Notes: generated from the sequence alone by a model not told the origin. DNA of 64,000 nt from AP-15 sp963755435 (GCA_963755435.1 CAVWJX010000003.1:186001-250000), one strand, 5' to 3'; shown: positions 54,955 to 63,948, counted from the stretch's first letter. Numbers and translations are program-made.

Positions 54955-55203
54955 TCAGCCGCCGCCGATCTTCGGGATCAGGTAGATTTCGCTGTCGGCA
55001 GCCAGCGGGGCGAGATAGGCGTCCTGGTAGATCTCGCCATTGATCGCCACCGCCATCCCCTCCTCGACCTGATGGCCGAGGCCGGGGAAACGACGGTCAA
55101 GCTCGATGATCAGCCGGCGGAAATTGTTCGCCTCCACATCGAACTCGGAGAGTCCGCCGGTAAACCGGCGCGCGGCCGAGCCCGAGATTACGATGTGCGG
55201 CAT
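54955..55203 (-). CDS. MoaD/ThiS-like sulfur-carrier protein
   Basis: Encodes 82 residues with AAGGA before the ATG. The ubiquitin-like pattern (a central ELDRRFPGLG, AINGEIYQD) and the C-terminal IPKIGGG are typical of MoaD/ThiS family proteins, whose terminal Gly-Gly is thiocarboxylated. It ends the molybdenum hydroxylase operon and so may supply sulfur for molybdopterin or mature these enzymes. No MoaE is adjacent. It could equally serve another thiocarboxylate route. Confidence 0.82.
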   Translation of the reverse strand: MPHIVISGSAARRFTGGLSEFDVEANNFRRLIIELDRRFPGLGHQVEEGMAVAINGEIYQDAYLAPLAADSEIYLIPKIGGG

Positions 55204-55259
55204 GGTCGATCCTTCCGTCTCGTCAAGCCCGCGAAGACGAGCAGCGGGGAGAGGCTGCC

Positions 55260-55343
55260 GTCATTGCGAGCGCAGCGAAGCGATCCCGATCCGGCCGGTC
55301 TGATCGGTCGAGATTGCGTCGTCGCTCCGCTCCTCGCAATGAC
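55260..55343. repeat. intergenic palindrome of the GTCATTGCGAGC type, copy 1
   Basis: Starts GTCATTGCGAGCGCAGCGAAGC and its end is the reverse complement, TCGCAATGAC, with GCTCC just inside. It lies between the MoaD-like gene and the second Mo subunit. Such long hairpin elements are dispersed in many alphaproteobacterial genomes. Confidence 0.85.
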
Positions 55344-55352
55344 TTGCGTCAA

Positions 55353-57644
55353 CTACTCGGCGGCCTTGCGCACTGGCTCCTGCGCGTCGAGTGCCGCGCG
55401 CAGCCGCGGCGGCGACATCGGCAGGTCGCGTAGTCGGGTCCCGGTGGCGGCGGCGATGGCGTTGGCGACGGCGGCCATCGGCGGCACGATCGGCACCTCG
55501 CCGACCCCGCGCGCGCCGAACGGATGGCGCGGGTTGGGCACCTCAACCATGACCGCTTCGATCATCGGCATGTCGGAGGCGACCGGGCAGCGATAGTCGA
55601 GAAAGCCCGGGTTTTCGAGCCGGCCATCCTTGTCGTAAATGTATTCTTCGTTCAGCGCCCAGCCGACACCCTGGGTGACGCCGCCCTGGATCTGGCCCTC
55701 GACATAGGAGGGATGGATCGCGCGGCCGACATCCTGAACCGCGGTGTAGCGCAGGATCTTGACGTGGCCGGTCTCCGGATCGACCTCGACGTCGCAGATA
55801 TGGGTGGCGAAGCCGGGCCCTGCCCCTTGCGCGTTGAGCGACACCTCGGCGCTGATCGGCCCGCCGGTGCGCCCCGATTTGAGCGCGATCTCGGCCAAGG
55901 GCAACGGCTCGAAGCTGCCGGCGTTGGCCCCGGCCGGATGGGCCTTGCCGTCCCTCCACTCGACCGCGTCGGGGGCGATGTCCCAGATCATCGCGGCGCG
56001 CTGCTTCAGCTGCTCGACGACCTTTTCCGCGGCCTGGGTCGCGGCCATGCCGGTAGCGAAGGTGACGCGGCTGCCACCGGTCAGGAACGAAAACCCGATC
56101 GAGCTGGTGTCGCCGACGATCGGCCGGACCTTTTCGACCGGGATGCCCAGGATTTCGGCCGCCATCATCGCGATCGAGGCGCGCGAGCCGCCGATGTCCG
56201 GGTTGCCGGAAACCACGACCGCGGTGCCGTCCTCGTTGATGTGCACTGCCGCACTCAACTCGCCGCCGATGTTGAACCAGAACCCGGAAGCGACGCCGCG
56301 GCCCTGATTGGGGCCGAGCTCTTCCTTCAGATGCGGGTGGTTCTTGGCCGCGGCGACGGTCTCGGCATAGCCGATATTGACGTAGGTCGGCCCATGGGCG
56401 GCCTTGGTGCCGTCCTTGGCCGCGTTCTTCTCGCGCAAGGCCAAGGGGTCGATGCCGAGCTGGGCGGCCAGTTCGTCGAGGCAGCTTTCGACCCCGAACG
56501 ACGAGATCGGCGCGCCCGGCGCCCGATAGGCCGCGACCTTCGGCCGGTTCGAGACCACGTCGTAGCCGACGATGTTGACATTCGGGATGTCGTACATGGC
56601 AAAGCCGCACATGCAGCCCGGGCCCACCGGCGAGCCCGGAAAGGCGCCGGCCTGATATTTGAGCGTGAGGTCGGCGGCGACAATGCGGCCGTCCTTCTTG
56701 GCCCCGATCTTGACCTCGATGACCCCGCCCGAGGTCGGCCCGGTGCCGCGGAACACCTCCTCGCGGCTCATCACCATCTTGACCGGCCGGCCCGATTTCC
56801 GGGCCATCGCCAGGGCCAGCGGCTCGAGATAGACGAGGGTCTTGCCGCCAAAGCCGCCGCCGATCTCGGCCGGGATCGCGCGGATGTCGGAAATGTCGAG
56901 CCCAAGCAGCTTGGCGCAATAGGCGCGGACCATGAATTGGCCCTGGCTCGAGCTCCAGATCGTGCACTGCCCGTCGCTGGCGTAGGAGACGACGCAGGCA
57001 TGCGGCTCGATGTAGCCCTGGTGCACCGGCTTGGTCGTATAGCGCCGCTCGATCGTGACATCGGCCTCGCGGAAGCCGGCCTCGATATCGCCCTTGGCGA
57101 ACGCCACCCGCTTGGCGATGTTCGACGGATGCGTCGGCTTGGGGTCGACGCCCTGGGTGAAGAGGTCGTCGTGCAGTAACGGGGCGTCGGGCTTCATCGC
57201 CTCTTCGACGTCGATCACGTGCGGCAATACGTGGTAATCGACCTCGATCAATTCGCAAGCCTGCTCGGCGATCGCCGGTGAGACCGCGGCAACCGCGGCC
57301 ACCGCATGCCCGTCATAGAGGGCGCGCTCGCGGGCCATGCAGTTGCGCGACAGATCGCGGAAGTTCATCGGCCCCTCGCCGACAAACGCCTCCTCGGACG
57401 CGATCGCCGGGAAGTCCTCCCAGGTGATCACCGCCTTGACCCCGGGCAAGGCTTTGGCCTTTTCGGTGTTGATCGATAGGATGCGGGCGTGCGCGTGCGG
57501 GCTGCGCTTGACCTTGCCCCACAGCATGCCGGGCATCACCATGTCGGCGCCGAAATTGGCCCGGCCGGTGACCTTGTCGACGCCGTCGGGGCGGATCGGG
57601 CGGGTGCCGACGATCTTCTGGAATTCCTTGGCGATAAACGTCAT
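55353..57644 (-). CDS. xanthine dehydrogenase family molybdenum-binding subunit, copy 2
   Basis: Encodes 763 residues. N-terminal GTRPIRPDGVDKVTGRANFG marks the family's a/b hammerhead domain. The Mo-cofactor domain shows PAEIGGGFGGKTLVYLEP, VAAYRAPGAPISSFGVE and the C-terminal catalytic-glutamate motif GARGVGEVPIVPPM. The loop AYRAPGAP differs from the AYRCSFR of form I CO dehydrogenase, so CO oxidation is not expected. It hydroxylates or oxidises an unknown substrate. It is a close tandem copy of the gene at 57798-60104 and lies 153 bases downstream of it. Confidence 0.93.
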   Translation of the reverse strand: MTFIAKEFQKIVGTRPIRPDGVDKVTGRANFGADMVMPGMLWGKVKRSPHAHARILSINTEKAKALPGVKAVITWEDFPAIASEEAFVGEGPMNFRDLSRNCMARERALYDGHAVAAVAAVSPAIAEQACELIEVDYHVLPHVIDVEEAMKPDAPLLHDDLFTQGVDPKPTHPSNIAKRVAFAKGDIEAGFREADVTIERRYTTKPVHQGYIEPHACVVSYASDGQCTIWSSSQGQFMVRAYCAKLLGLDISDIRAIPAEIGGGFGGKTLVYLEPLALAMARKSGRPVKMVMSREEVFRGTGPTSGGVIEVKIGAKKDGRIVAADLTLKYQAGAFPGSPVGPGCMCGFAMYDIPNVNIVGYDVVSNRPKVAAYRAPGAPISSFGVESCLDELAAQLGIDPLALREKNAAKDGTKAAHGPTYVNIGYAETVAAAKNHPHLKEELGPNQGRGVASGFWFNIGGELSAAVHINEDGTAVVVSGNPDIGGSRASIAMMAAEILGIPVEKVRPIVGDTSSIGFSFLTGGSRVTFATGMAATQAAEKVVEQLKQRAAMIWDIAPDAVEWRDGKAHPAGANAGSFEPLPLAEIALKSGRTGGPISAEVSLNAQGAGPGFATHICDVEVDPETGHVKILRYTAVQDVGRAIHPSYVEGQIQGGVTQGVGWALNEEYIYDKDGRLENPGFLDYRCPVASDMPMIEAVMVEVPNPRHPFGARGVGEVPIVPPMAAVANAIAAATGTRLRDLPMSPPRLRAALDAQEPVRKAAE

Positions 57645-57710
57645 AACGACCTCGTCTCCGCTCTAAACCGAAGGCCCGGCTGAAGCGAGCACCGGGCAGG
57701 ATGTCGCAAT

Positions 57711-57793
57711 GTCATCGCGAGCGCAACGAAGCAATCTCCCGCCCGAGCCTCGGTCGATCGGGATCGCTTCGTCGCTTCGCTCCTCGCAATGAC
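57711..57793. repeat. intergenic palindrome of the GTCATTGCGAGC type, copy 2
   Basis: Starts GTCATCGCGAGCGCAACGAAGC and ends GCTTCGCTCCTCGCAATGAC, forming a long imperfect hairpin. It is five bases past the end of the first Mo-subunit gene, in the same relative place as copy 1 behind the second. Confidence 0.85.
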
Positions 57794-57797
57794 AACG

Positions 57798-60104
57798 TCA
57801 TTCGGCGCCGGCTACTCCGCCGCCTGGCCGCATCGGCGCCGCCTCGTCGAGTGCGGCCAGCAGCCGCGGCGGCGACATCGGCAGGTCGCGCAGCCGGATC
57901 CCGGTGGCGGCGGCGATGGCGTTGGCGACCGCGGCCATCGGCGGCACGATCGGCACCTCGCCGACCCCGCGCGCGCCGAACGGATGGCGCGGGTTGGGCA
58001 CCTCGACCATGATCGTCTCGATCATCGGCATGTCGGAGGCGACCGGTACGCGATAGTCGAGGAAGCCGGCGTTTTCGAGCTTGCCGTCCTTGTCGTAGAT
58101 GTATTCCTCGTTGAGGGCCCAGCCAACCCCCTGGGCGACGCCGCCCTGCATCTGGCCCTCGACATAGGAGGGGTGGATCGCCCGGCCGACGTCCTGGATC
58201 GCGGTGTAGCGCAGGATCTTGACGTGGCCGGTCTCGCGGTCGACCTCGACATCGCAGATATGGGTGGCGAAGCCCGGCCCCTGGCCCTGCGCGTTGATCT
58301 GCACCTCGGCGCTGATCGGCCCGCCGGTGCGCGCCGATTTGGCCGCCAGCTCTTCGAGCGGCAACGGCTCGAAGCCGCCGGCGTTGGGCCCGGCCGGATA
58401 GGCCTTGCCGTCCTTCCACTCGACCGCCTCGGGGCTGATGTCCCAGGTCACCGCGGCACGCTTCTTCAATTCCTCGACGACCTTCTGGGTCGCCTGGGTC
58501 ACCGCCATGCCGCCGGCGAAGGTGACCCGGCTGCCGCCGGTCGAGGCGCTGAAGCCGATCGCCGTGGTATCGCCGACCACCGGGCGAACGCTGCCAAACG
58601 GCACCCCCAAGACCTCCGCCACCATCATCGCCATCGAGGCGCGCGAGCCGCCGATATCGGGATGGCCTTCGGTCACGGTGACCGTGCCGTCCTCGTTGAC
58701 ATGAACCGCGGCACTCAACTCGCCGCCGGCATTGTGCCAGAAGCCGCAGGCGACGCCGCGCCCCTGGTTGGGGCCGAGCTTGGCCTGCAGATGCTCGGTG
58801 GCGCGCGCCGCTTCGAGCGTCTTCAGATAGCCGATATTGACCCAGGTCGGGCCGTGCGCAGCCTTGGTGCCGTCCTTGGCGCCGTTCATTTCGCGCAGCG
58901 CCAACGGGTCGATGCCGAGTTCGCCGGCCAGTTCGTTGAGGCAGCTTTCGACCCCGAAAGCCGAGATCGGCGAGCCGGGCGCGCGGTAGGCGGCGACCTT
59001 GGGCCGGTTGCTCAGGACGTCGTAGCCGACGGTCTCGACGTTCGGCAGATCGTATGAAGCAAAGGCGCACATGCAGCCCTGGTTGACCGGCGAGCCGGGA
59101 AACGCGCCCGACTGGTATTTGAGCACGGCCTTGGCCGCGGTCAGCCGGCCGTCCTTCTTGGCGCCGAGCTTGACCTCGACGACGGCGCCCGAGGTCGGGC
59201 CGGTCGCCCGGAACACCTCCTCGCGGCTCATTACGATCTTGACCGGGCGCCCTGACTTCTTCGACAGCATGTAGGCGATCGGCTCGAGATAGACGATGGT
59301 CTTGCCGCCAAAGCCGCCACCGATCTCGGCCGGGATCGCCCGGATGTCGGCGATGTCGGCGCCGACGATGCGCGCGGTGTAGCCGCGGACCATGAACTGG
59401 CCCTGGCTCGAGCTCCAGATCGTGCACTGGCCGTCCGGCCCGACCGAAACCACGCAGGCATGCGGCTCGATATAGCCTTGGTGCACTGGCTGGGTCGTAT
59501 AGCGCCGCTCGACCACGACATCGGCCTCGGCGAACCCGGCCTCGACGTCGCCCTTGGCAAAGCGGACCTGCTTGGCGACATTGGAGGGCTTGGTCGGCTT
59601 GGGCTCGACCCCCGAGGTGAAAATATCGTCGAGCAATAGCGGCGCGTCGGGCGCCATCGCCGCTTCGACATCCATCACATGCGGCAGCACCTCATATTCG
59701 ACCTCGATCAGTTCGATCGCCTGCTCGGCAATCGCCGGCGAGATCGCGGCGACCGCAGCCACCGCATGGCCTTCATAGAGCGCCTTGCCCTTGGCCATGC
59801 AGTTTCGCGAGAGGTCCCACAGATTGGCGGGGGCAGCGCCGAGGACACGCTTGTTCGGCGGGATGTCCGGGAAGTCGGCGCGGGTGGTGACCGCCTTGAC
59901 GCCGGGCAGCGCCATCGCCTTTTTGGTGTCGATCGACAGGATGCGGGCATGCGCATGCGGGCTGCGCTTGATCTTGCCCCACAGCATCCCCGGCATCGCC
60001 ATGTCGGCGCCGAAATTCGCCCGGCCGGTGACCTTGTCGACGCCGTCGGGACGGATCGGGCGGGTGCCGACGACCTTCAGATCGGCCTTGTCGAGGAAAC
60101 TCAT
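57798..60104 (-). CDS. xanthine dehydrogenase family molybdenum-binding subunit, copy 1
   Basis: Encodes 768 residues from the ATG at 60104, which overlaps the 2Fe-2S subunit stop (ATGA). Same signatures as the following copy: GTRPIRPDGVDKVTGRANFG, PAEIGGGFGGKTIVYLEP, VAAYRAPGSPISAFGVE and GARGVGEVPIVPPM. It forms the catalytic subunit of a three-subunit molybdenum hydroxylase with the FAD and 2Fe-2S proteins. The substrate is unknown. The C-terminal ~40 residues differ from copy 2. Confidence 0.94.
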   Translation of the reverse strand: MSFLDKADLKVVGTRPIRPDGVDKVTGRANFGADMAMPGMLWGKIKRSPHAHARILSIDTKKAMALPGVKAVTTRADFPDIPPNKRVLGAAPANLWDLSRNCMAKGKALYEGHAVAAVAAISPAIAEQAIELIEVEYEVLPHVMDVEAAMAPDAPLLLDDIFTSGVEPKPTKPSNVAKQVRFAKGDVEAGFAEADVVVERRYTTQPVHQGYIEPHACVVSVGPDGQCTIWSSSQGQFMVRGYTARIVGADIADIRAIPAEIGGGFGGKTIVYLEPIAYMLSKKSGRPVKIVMSREEVFRATGPTSGAVVEVKLGAKKDGRLTAAKAVLKYQSGAFPGSPVNQGCMCAFASYDLPNVETVGYDVLSNRPKVAAYRAPGSPISAFGVESCLNELAGELGIDPLALREMNGAKDGTKAAHGPTWVNIGYLKTLEAARATEHLQAKLGPNQGRGVACGFWHNAGGELSAAVHVNEDGTVTVTEGHPDIGGSRASMAMMVAEVLGVPFGSVRPVVGDTTAIGFSASTGGSRVTFAGGMAVTQATQKVVEELKKRAAVTWDISPEAVEWKDGKAYPAGPNAGGFEPLPLEELAAKSARTGGPISAEVQINAQGQGPGFATHICDVEVDRETGHVKILRYTAIQDVGRAIHPSYVEGQMQGGVAQGVGWALNEEYIYDKDGKLENAGFLDYRVPVASDMPMIETIMVEVPNPRHPFGARGVGEVPIVPPMAAVANAIAAATGIRLRDLPMSPPRLLAALDEAAPMRPGGGVAGAE

Positions 60105-60586
60105 CGCGCTGCCTCCCCGCGCATTTCGGCGGCGGCGTCGAGCACGGCGCGGATGATCTTGTCGTAGCCGGTGCAGCGGCACAGATTGCCGGCGAGCCAG
60201 TAGCGGGTTTCTTCCTCGGTCGGGTCCGGGTTCTCATCGAGCAGCGCCTTGGCGGCGACGATGAAGCCCGGGGTGCAGAATCCGCATTGCAGCGCCGCGT
60301 GTTCGAGGAATTTCTGCTGCACCGGGTGCAGGTGGTCGCCCTGGGCGATGCCCTCGACGGTCTGGATCTTGCGGCCCTCGGCCTCGGCCCCCAGCATCAG
60401 GCACGAGCAGGCGATCTTGCCGTCGACGATGACGGTGCAGGCGCCGCAATCGCCCGAGCTGCAGCCTTCCTTGCTGCCGGTCAGGTTGAGCTCGTCGCGC
60501 AACACGTCGAGCAGGGTCTGCTGCGGCTCGCACAGGAATTCGACCGGCTCGCCGTTGATGATGGTCGATACGTGGTGTTTGGCCAT
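60101..60586 (-). CDS. 2Fe-2S subunit of molybdenum hydroxylase
   Basis: Encodes 161 residues. The plant-type cluster ligands are Cys42, Cys47, Cys50 and Cys62 (GCSSGDCGACTVIVDG). The second cluster ligands are Cys101, Cys104, Cys136 and Cys138 (LQCGFCTPGFIV, GNLCRCTGY). It carries electrons from the Mo site to FAD. The ATG overlaps the FAD-subunit stop (TAATG). Confidence 0.97.
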   Translation of the reverse strand: MAKHHVSTIINGEPVEFLCEPQQTLLDVLRDELNLTGSKEGCSSGDCGACTVIVDGKIACSCLMLGAEAEGRKIQTVEGIAQGDHLHPVQQKFLEHAALQCGFCTPGFIVAAKALLDENPDPTEEETRYWLAGNLCRCTGYDKIIRAVLDAAAEMRGEAAR

Positions 60587-61455
60587 TAGCGTGCTCCAGC
60601 GCGTTCAAAGGCAATGGCGGCCGCGCGGCGCGCCAGGACGCCCGCGACCTTGATCCGGTATTCGATGGTGCCGCGCTTGTCGGTGATCGGGTTGCAGGCC
60701 TTGCCTGCCGCGGCGTCGAGCGCCGCCAGGGTCGCCTCGTCGAGCCGGTGCCCGACCAGCGCCTTGGCCGACGCCTCGCAAATGATCTGGGTCGGCGCCA
60801 CCGCGCCCAAGACGACCCGCGCGTCAGTGCACACGCCGCTATTGTCGAGGGTGACGTTGACCGCGCAGCCGACCACGGCGATGTCCATCTCGGTGCGCGG
60901 GATAAAGCGCAGATAGGCGTCCGATTGGTGCGGCTTGGGTTTCGGCACGTGGAATTCGACGATGAACTCGCCCTTTTGGAGCGAGGTGCGGCCGGGTCCG
61001 GTGACGATCGCCTCGACCGGGGCTTCGCGCTTGCCGCCGGGGCCGGCGATCACGCAGGTCGCGCGCGCCGCGATCAGCGCCGGCACGCTGTCGGCCGCCG
61101 GCGAGGCGTTGCACAGATTGCCGGCGAGCGAGGCGCGGCCCTGGATCTGCTCCGAGCCGATCAAATCCATGCCCTCGACGATGCCGGGCCAGGCCTGGGT
61201 CAGCGCCTTGTTCTCGAAGATCATGGTTCCTGGGGTCGAGGCGCCGATGACAAACCGGCCGGCCTCCTCGCGGATGCCGATCATCTCGGGGATTCTTTTG
61301 GTGTCGACGATCATCTCGGGCCGGGTGCGGCCCGAGCGCAGCTGCACCAAGAGATCGGTGCCGCCGGCCAATACCTTAGCCATGCCGGAACTCCCGGCCA
61401 AAATCTTGACCGCCTCGTCCACGGTCGTCGGTGCGGCAAAGCTCAGATTGGGCAT
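60586..61455 (-). CDS. FAD-binding subunit of molybdenum hydroxylase
   Basis: Encodes 289 residues from the ATG at 61455 with AGGAG. The FAD-binding signatures are AKVLAGGTDLLVQLRSGR and GRASLAGNLCNASPAAD, typical of CoxM/XdhA-like proteins. A C-terminal CO-dehydrogenase flavoprotein domain follows. First gene of the operon FAD, 2Fe-2S, Mo copy 1, Mo copy 2, MoaD-like. Confidence 0.95.
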   Translation of the reverse strand: MPNLSFAAPTTVDEAVKILAGSSGMAKVLAGGTDLLVQLRSGRTRPEMIVDTKRIPEMIGIREEAGRFVIGASTPGTMIFENKALTQAWPGIVEGMDLIGSEQIQGRASLAGNLCNASPAADSVPALIAARATCVIAGPGGKREAPVEAIVTGPGRTSLQKGEFIVEFHVPKPKPHQSDAYLRFIPRTEMDIAVVGCAVNVTLDNSGVCTDARVVLGAVAPTQIICEASAKALVGHRLDEATLAALDAAAGKACNPITDKRGTIEYRIKVAGVLARRAAAIAFERAGAR

Positions 61456-61642
61456 GTTCGCTCCTGAATGACGCGGGCATCGAAACGCGGCGATCGGGCC
61501 CGCCAAAACACGCTGACGCGGTACGGCTGCATGGCAGGGCAAGCGCCAGGCACCGCGTCGCCCTCGATTACACTACCATCCCATGCCGCGGAAAGCGCTA
61601 TATGTTGCGAACTCCTCGCCCGAATTACCACCGCGCCGCACC

Positions 61643-62074
61643 ATGATCCCGATCATAGGCGATATCGTGCTCGATGACAGCCGGATCGAGGAAAGCTTTA
61701 TCCGCGCCTCCGGCCCCGGCGGACAAAACGTCAACAAGGTCGCCACCGCGGTGCAGCTGCGCCTCGACCTGGCCGGCGCGGTGACCTTGCCGCCGGCGGT
61801 GCGCGAGCGGGCCGCCTGCCTTGCCGGCCGGCGCCTCACCCAGGACGGCGTCCTGGTCATCACCGCGCGCCGCTTCCGCACCCAGGAGCGCAATCGCCAG
61901 GACGCGCTCGACCGCCTGGTTGCGCTGATCCGCCGCGCCGCCGCGCCGCCCACCCCGCGCCGCCCGACCAGGCCCACCGCCGCCGCGCGCCGCCGCCGCC
62001 TCGCCGCCAAATCGCACCGCGCCGCCCTGAAGCAGCAGCGCCGCCCCAATGCCGGCGACGACCCCGGCGCCTGA
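61643..62074 (+). CDS. arfB: alternative ribosome-rescue peptidyl-tRNA hydrolase ArfB
   Basis: Encodes 143 residues from the ATG at 61643. The catalytic GGQ is in RASGPGGQNVNKVATAVQLR. The Arg/Lys/Ala-rich tail (to KQQRR) is the family's ribosome mRNA-channel binding end. It frees stalled ribosomes lacking a stop codon. Divergent from the FAD-subunit gene across 187 bases. Confidence 0.93.
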   Translation: MIPIIGDIVLDDSRIEESFIRASGPGGQNVNKVATAVQLRLDLAGAVTLPPAVRERAACLAGRRLTQDGVLVITARRFRTQERNRQDALDRLVALIRRAAAPPTPRRPTRPTAAARRRRLAAKSHRAALKQQRRPNAGDDPGA

Positions 62075-62149
62075 AGTTTACGCCCGCCCGCGCTCCTCCC
62101 ACGCCCCGTTTGCGCGGAGAGGGCCGGGGTGCGGGGGCACTTTCTGTCG

Positions 62150-62512
62150 CTATCGCCCCGCCGCCGCGCGCTCGCGGTTCAGGTCGAGCAATCGCCCCAG
62201 CGCCTCGGCCTCGCCGATATCGGCGGGCCAGCCATAGGCGGCGGCGACCGCGGCATCGAGGTCGCGATGAACATTGTCGAGCCAGGCCGGCCGCTCGTTT
62301 TAAAGGTTGGTCAGGGTGCGTTTCTTCAGGATCGCCGCGGCCTTCTCGCTGACCGGCACGATGCGGTCGGGATAGCCCGCCACCACCTCCGGCACAAGCT
62401 CGACCAGATCCGGCGGGTTCAGCCAAGCCCGGCGCAACTCGTCGAGCCGCCGCGCCGCCGCGCTGCTGATCGGCGGCCGATGCAGCCAGCGGCCAAGCGA
62501 TACCGCAACCAA
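62150..62512 (-). pseudogene. C-terminal remnant of an MmeI-like class I SAM-dependent DNA methyltransferase
   Basis: The minus strand encodes RRLDELRRAWLNPPDLVELV, then AAAILKKRTLTNL, a TAA stop at 62300-62302, and in the same frame NERPAWLDNVHRDLDAAVAA, AYGWPADI and LGRLLDLNRERAAAG before a second stop at 62150-62152. The order (LNPP, KKRTLTNLYN-RP, LD-AVAAAYGWP) is what I recall from the C-terminus of ~900-residue MmeI-type methyltransferases. CTTTAAAAC needs only one base change (TAC to TAA) to restore LYNERP. The rest of the gene is missing: no N-terminal part lies upstream before the SDR gene. No start codon is credible. Confidence 0.75.
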
Positions 62513-62632
62513 AGGCGGCGGCCGTGCCGAACCTGCCCGGCGGCGACGCTGCAGGCCGCAATTTCGCGCCCCGCGCCGGAGCGAAGCTGCTATCGTCGGC
62601 GAGGCTTATCGCATCGACCGGAGGAAACGCTG

Positions 62633-63388
62633 ATGAACTCGAACGGGAAGGTCGCCCTCGTCACCGGCGGCGGCAGCGGCATCGGCAAGGCGTCGGCCCT
62701 GGCGCTCGCCACCGAAGGTTTCGCGGTCGTCGTCGCCGGGCGCCGGGCCGAGCCGCTGCAGGCGGTGGTCGGCGAGATCGAAAGCCGGCAGGGCAGGGCG
62801 CTCGGGGTGCCGACCGATGTCGGCGATCCCGATTCGGTCAAGGCCCTCTTCGCCAAGGCCAAGGCGACCTATGGCCGGCTCGACGTCTTATTCAACAACG
62901 CCGGGTTCGGCGCGGCGGCGCCGCTCGAGGAACTGGCCTTCGAGCGCTGGCAGGCGGTGGTCAATTCGATCCTGACCGGATCGTTTCTGTGCACCCAGGA
63001 AGCCTTCAAGATCATGAAGGACCAGAAGCCGATGGGCGGCCGGATCATCAACAACGGCTCGATCTCGGCGCATGTCCCGCGGCCCAACTCGGTCGCCTAT
63101 ACCTCGTGCAAGCACGCGATCACCGGGCTCACCAAGTCGACCTCGCTCGACGGCCGCAAATACGACATCTCGTGCGGCCAGATCGACATCGGCAACGCCT
63201 TGACCGAGATGACCCAGCGCATGACCCGCGGCGTGCCGCAGGCTAATGGTGAGGTCATGGTCGAGCCGACTATGGACGTGGCCAATGTCGCCCGCTCGAT
63301 CGTCTTCATGTCGACCGTGACGCCCGATGCCAACGTCCAATTCCTGACCGTGATGGCGACCAAGATGCCGTTCGTCGGCCGCGGCTAG
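62633..63388 (+). CDS. SDR family oxidoreductase
   Basis: Encodes 251 residues from the ATG at 62633, which has GGAGGAAACG. Signatures are VALVTGGGSGIGKASALAL, VLFNNAGFGAAAP, the catalytic Ser in NNGSISAH and VAYTSCKHAITGL (Tyr-x3-Lys). NAD(P)-dependent; substrate unknown. Confidence 0.94.
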   Translation: MNSNGKVALVTGGGSGIGKASALALATEGFAVVVAGRRAEPLQAVVGEIESRQGRALGVPTDVGDPDSVKALFAKAKATYGRLDVLFNNAGFGAAAPLEELAFERWQAVVNSILTGSFLCTQEAFKIMKDQKPMGGRIINNGSISAHVPRPNSVAYTSCKHAITGLTKSTSLDGRKYDISCGQIDIGNALTEMTQRMTRGVPQANGEVMVEPTMDVANVARSIVFMSTVTPDANVQFLTVMATKMPFVGRG

Positions 63389-63433
63389 GACGAAGCCGCA
63401 CGGGTCGGCCAGACGCGCCCGGCATCGACGAAC

Positions 63434-63916
63434 TCAGCGCGGACCGAGATCGGTCATGGTCGGCAGATACTGCGTCGCGGTCTGCGGCGACATCGCCAGG
63501 AGCGCGAAGCTGCCGCCACCCACCGAGGAGCCCAACTGCCAGTTCGGCACCCCCTCGACTTGCAGATAGGTCTGGGTGCCGGGTACCAGTTGATAGGTGT
63601 CGCCGAACCCGGCCGGGGTGCCGTAGGCCTGAACCGTGAAGCGGTAGCTGCCCGGCGGGAAATCGCGATAAAAGGCGGTGCCGGCGGCACTGCGCGCGAC
63701 CGCCGCGCCGTTTGCATAGACCATCGGGTCGGCGGCCTCGACATTTCCTCCGGGCGCGTTCGCCTGACGCAGGATCCACACCCGCGCCATGCCCGGCGCA
63801 AGCGCTTGAATTGGCGCCGGCGAGCCCGGCCCGGCCGACGGCGCGGCGCAGCTGGCCAGCACCAGCAGGCAGCACAAGCCGAGCCATGATGATGACGCGA
63901 GACGGCGGCTGGGCAT
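63434..63916 (-). CDS. hypothetical lipoprotein
   Basis: Encodes 160 residues from the ATG at 63916, six bases behind GGGGAGG. The lipobox LVLASC follows a hydrophobic stretch, so it should be lipidated and anchored to a membrane facing the periplasm. The mature part contains RVWILRQAN, a YANGAAVARSAAGTAFYRD and FPPGSYRFTVQAYG, a pattern seen in DUF2846-like small lipoproteins. Role unknown. Confidence 0.75.
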   Translation of the reverse strand: MPSRRLASSSWLGLCCLLVLASCAAPSAGPGSPAPIQALAPGMARVWILRQANAPGGNVEAADPMVYANGAAVARSAAGTAFYRDFPPGSYRFTVQAYGTPAGFGDTYQLVPGTQTYLQVEGVPNWQLGSSVGGGSFALLAMSPQTATQYLPTMTDLGPR

Positions 63917-63948
63917 GATCATCCTCCCCGAAAGCGGCCGGCGGCCCA

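Noticed and set aside
55524..59427. Long open frames antisense to, or out of frame within, the Mo-subunit genes
   Set aside because: They mirror the real genes, have biased composition and no motif, and occur in parallel in both tandem copies as expected for shadows.
55353..60104. Aerobic CO dehydrogenase (coxL) assignment
   Set aside because: The form I active-site loop AYRCSFR is absent in both Mo subunits, and no cox accessory genes are present.
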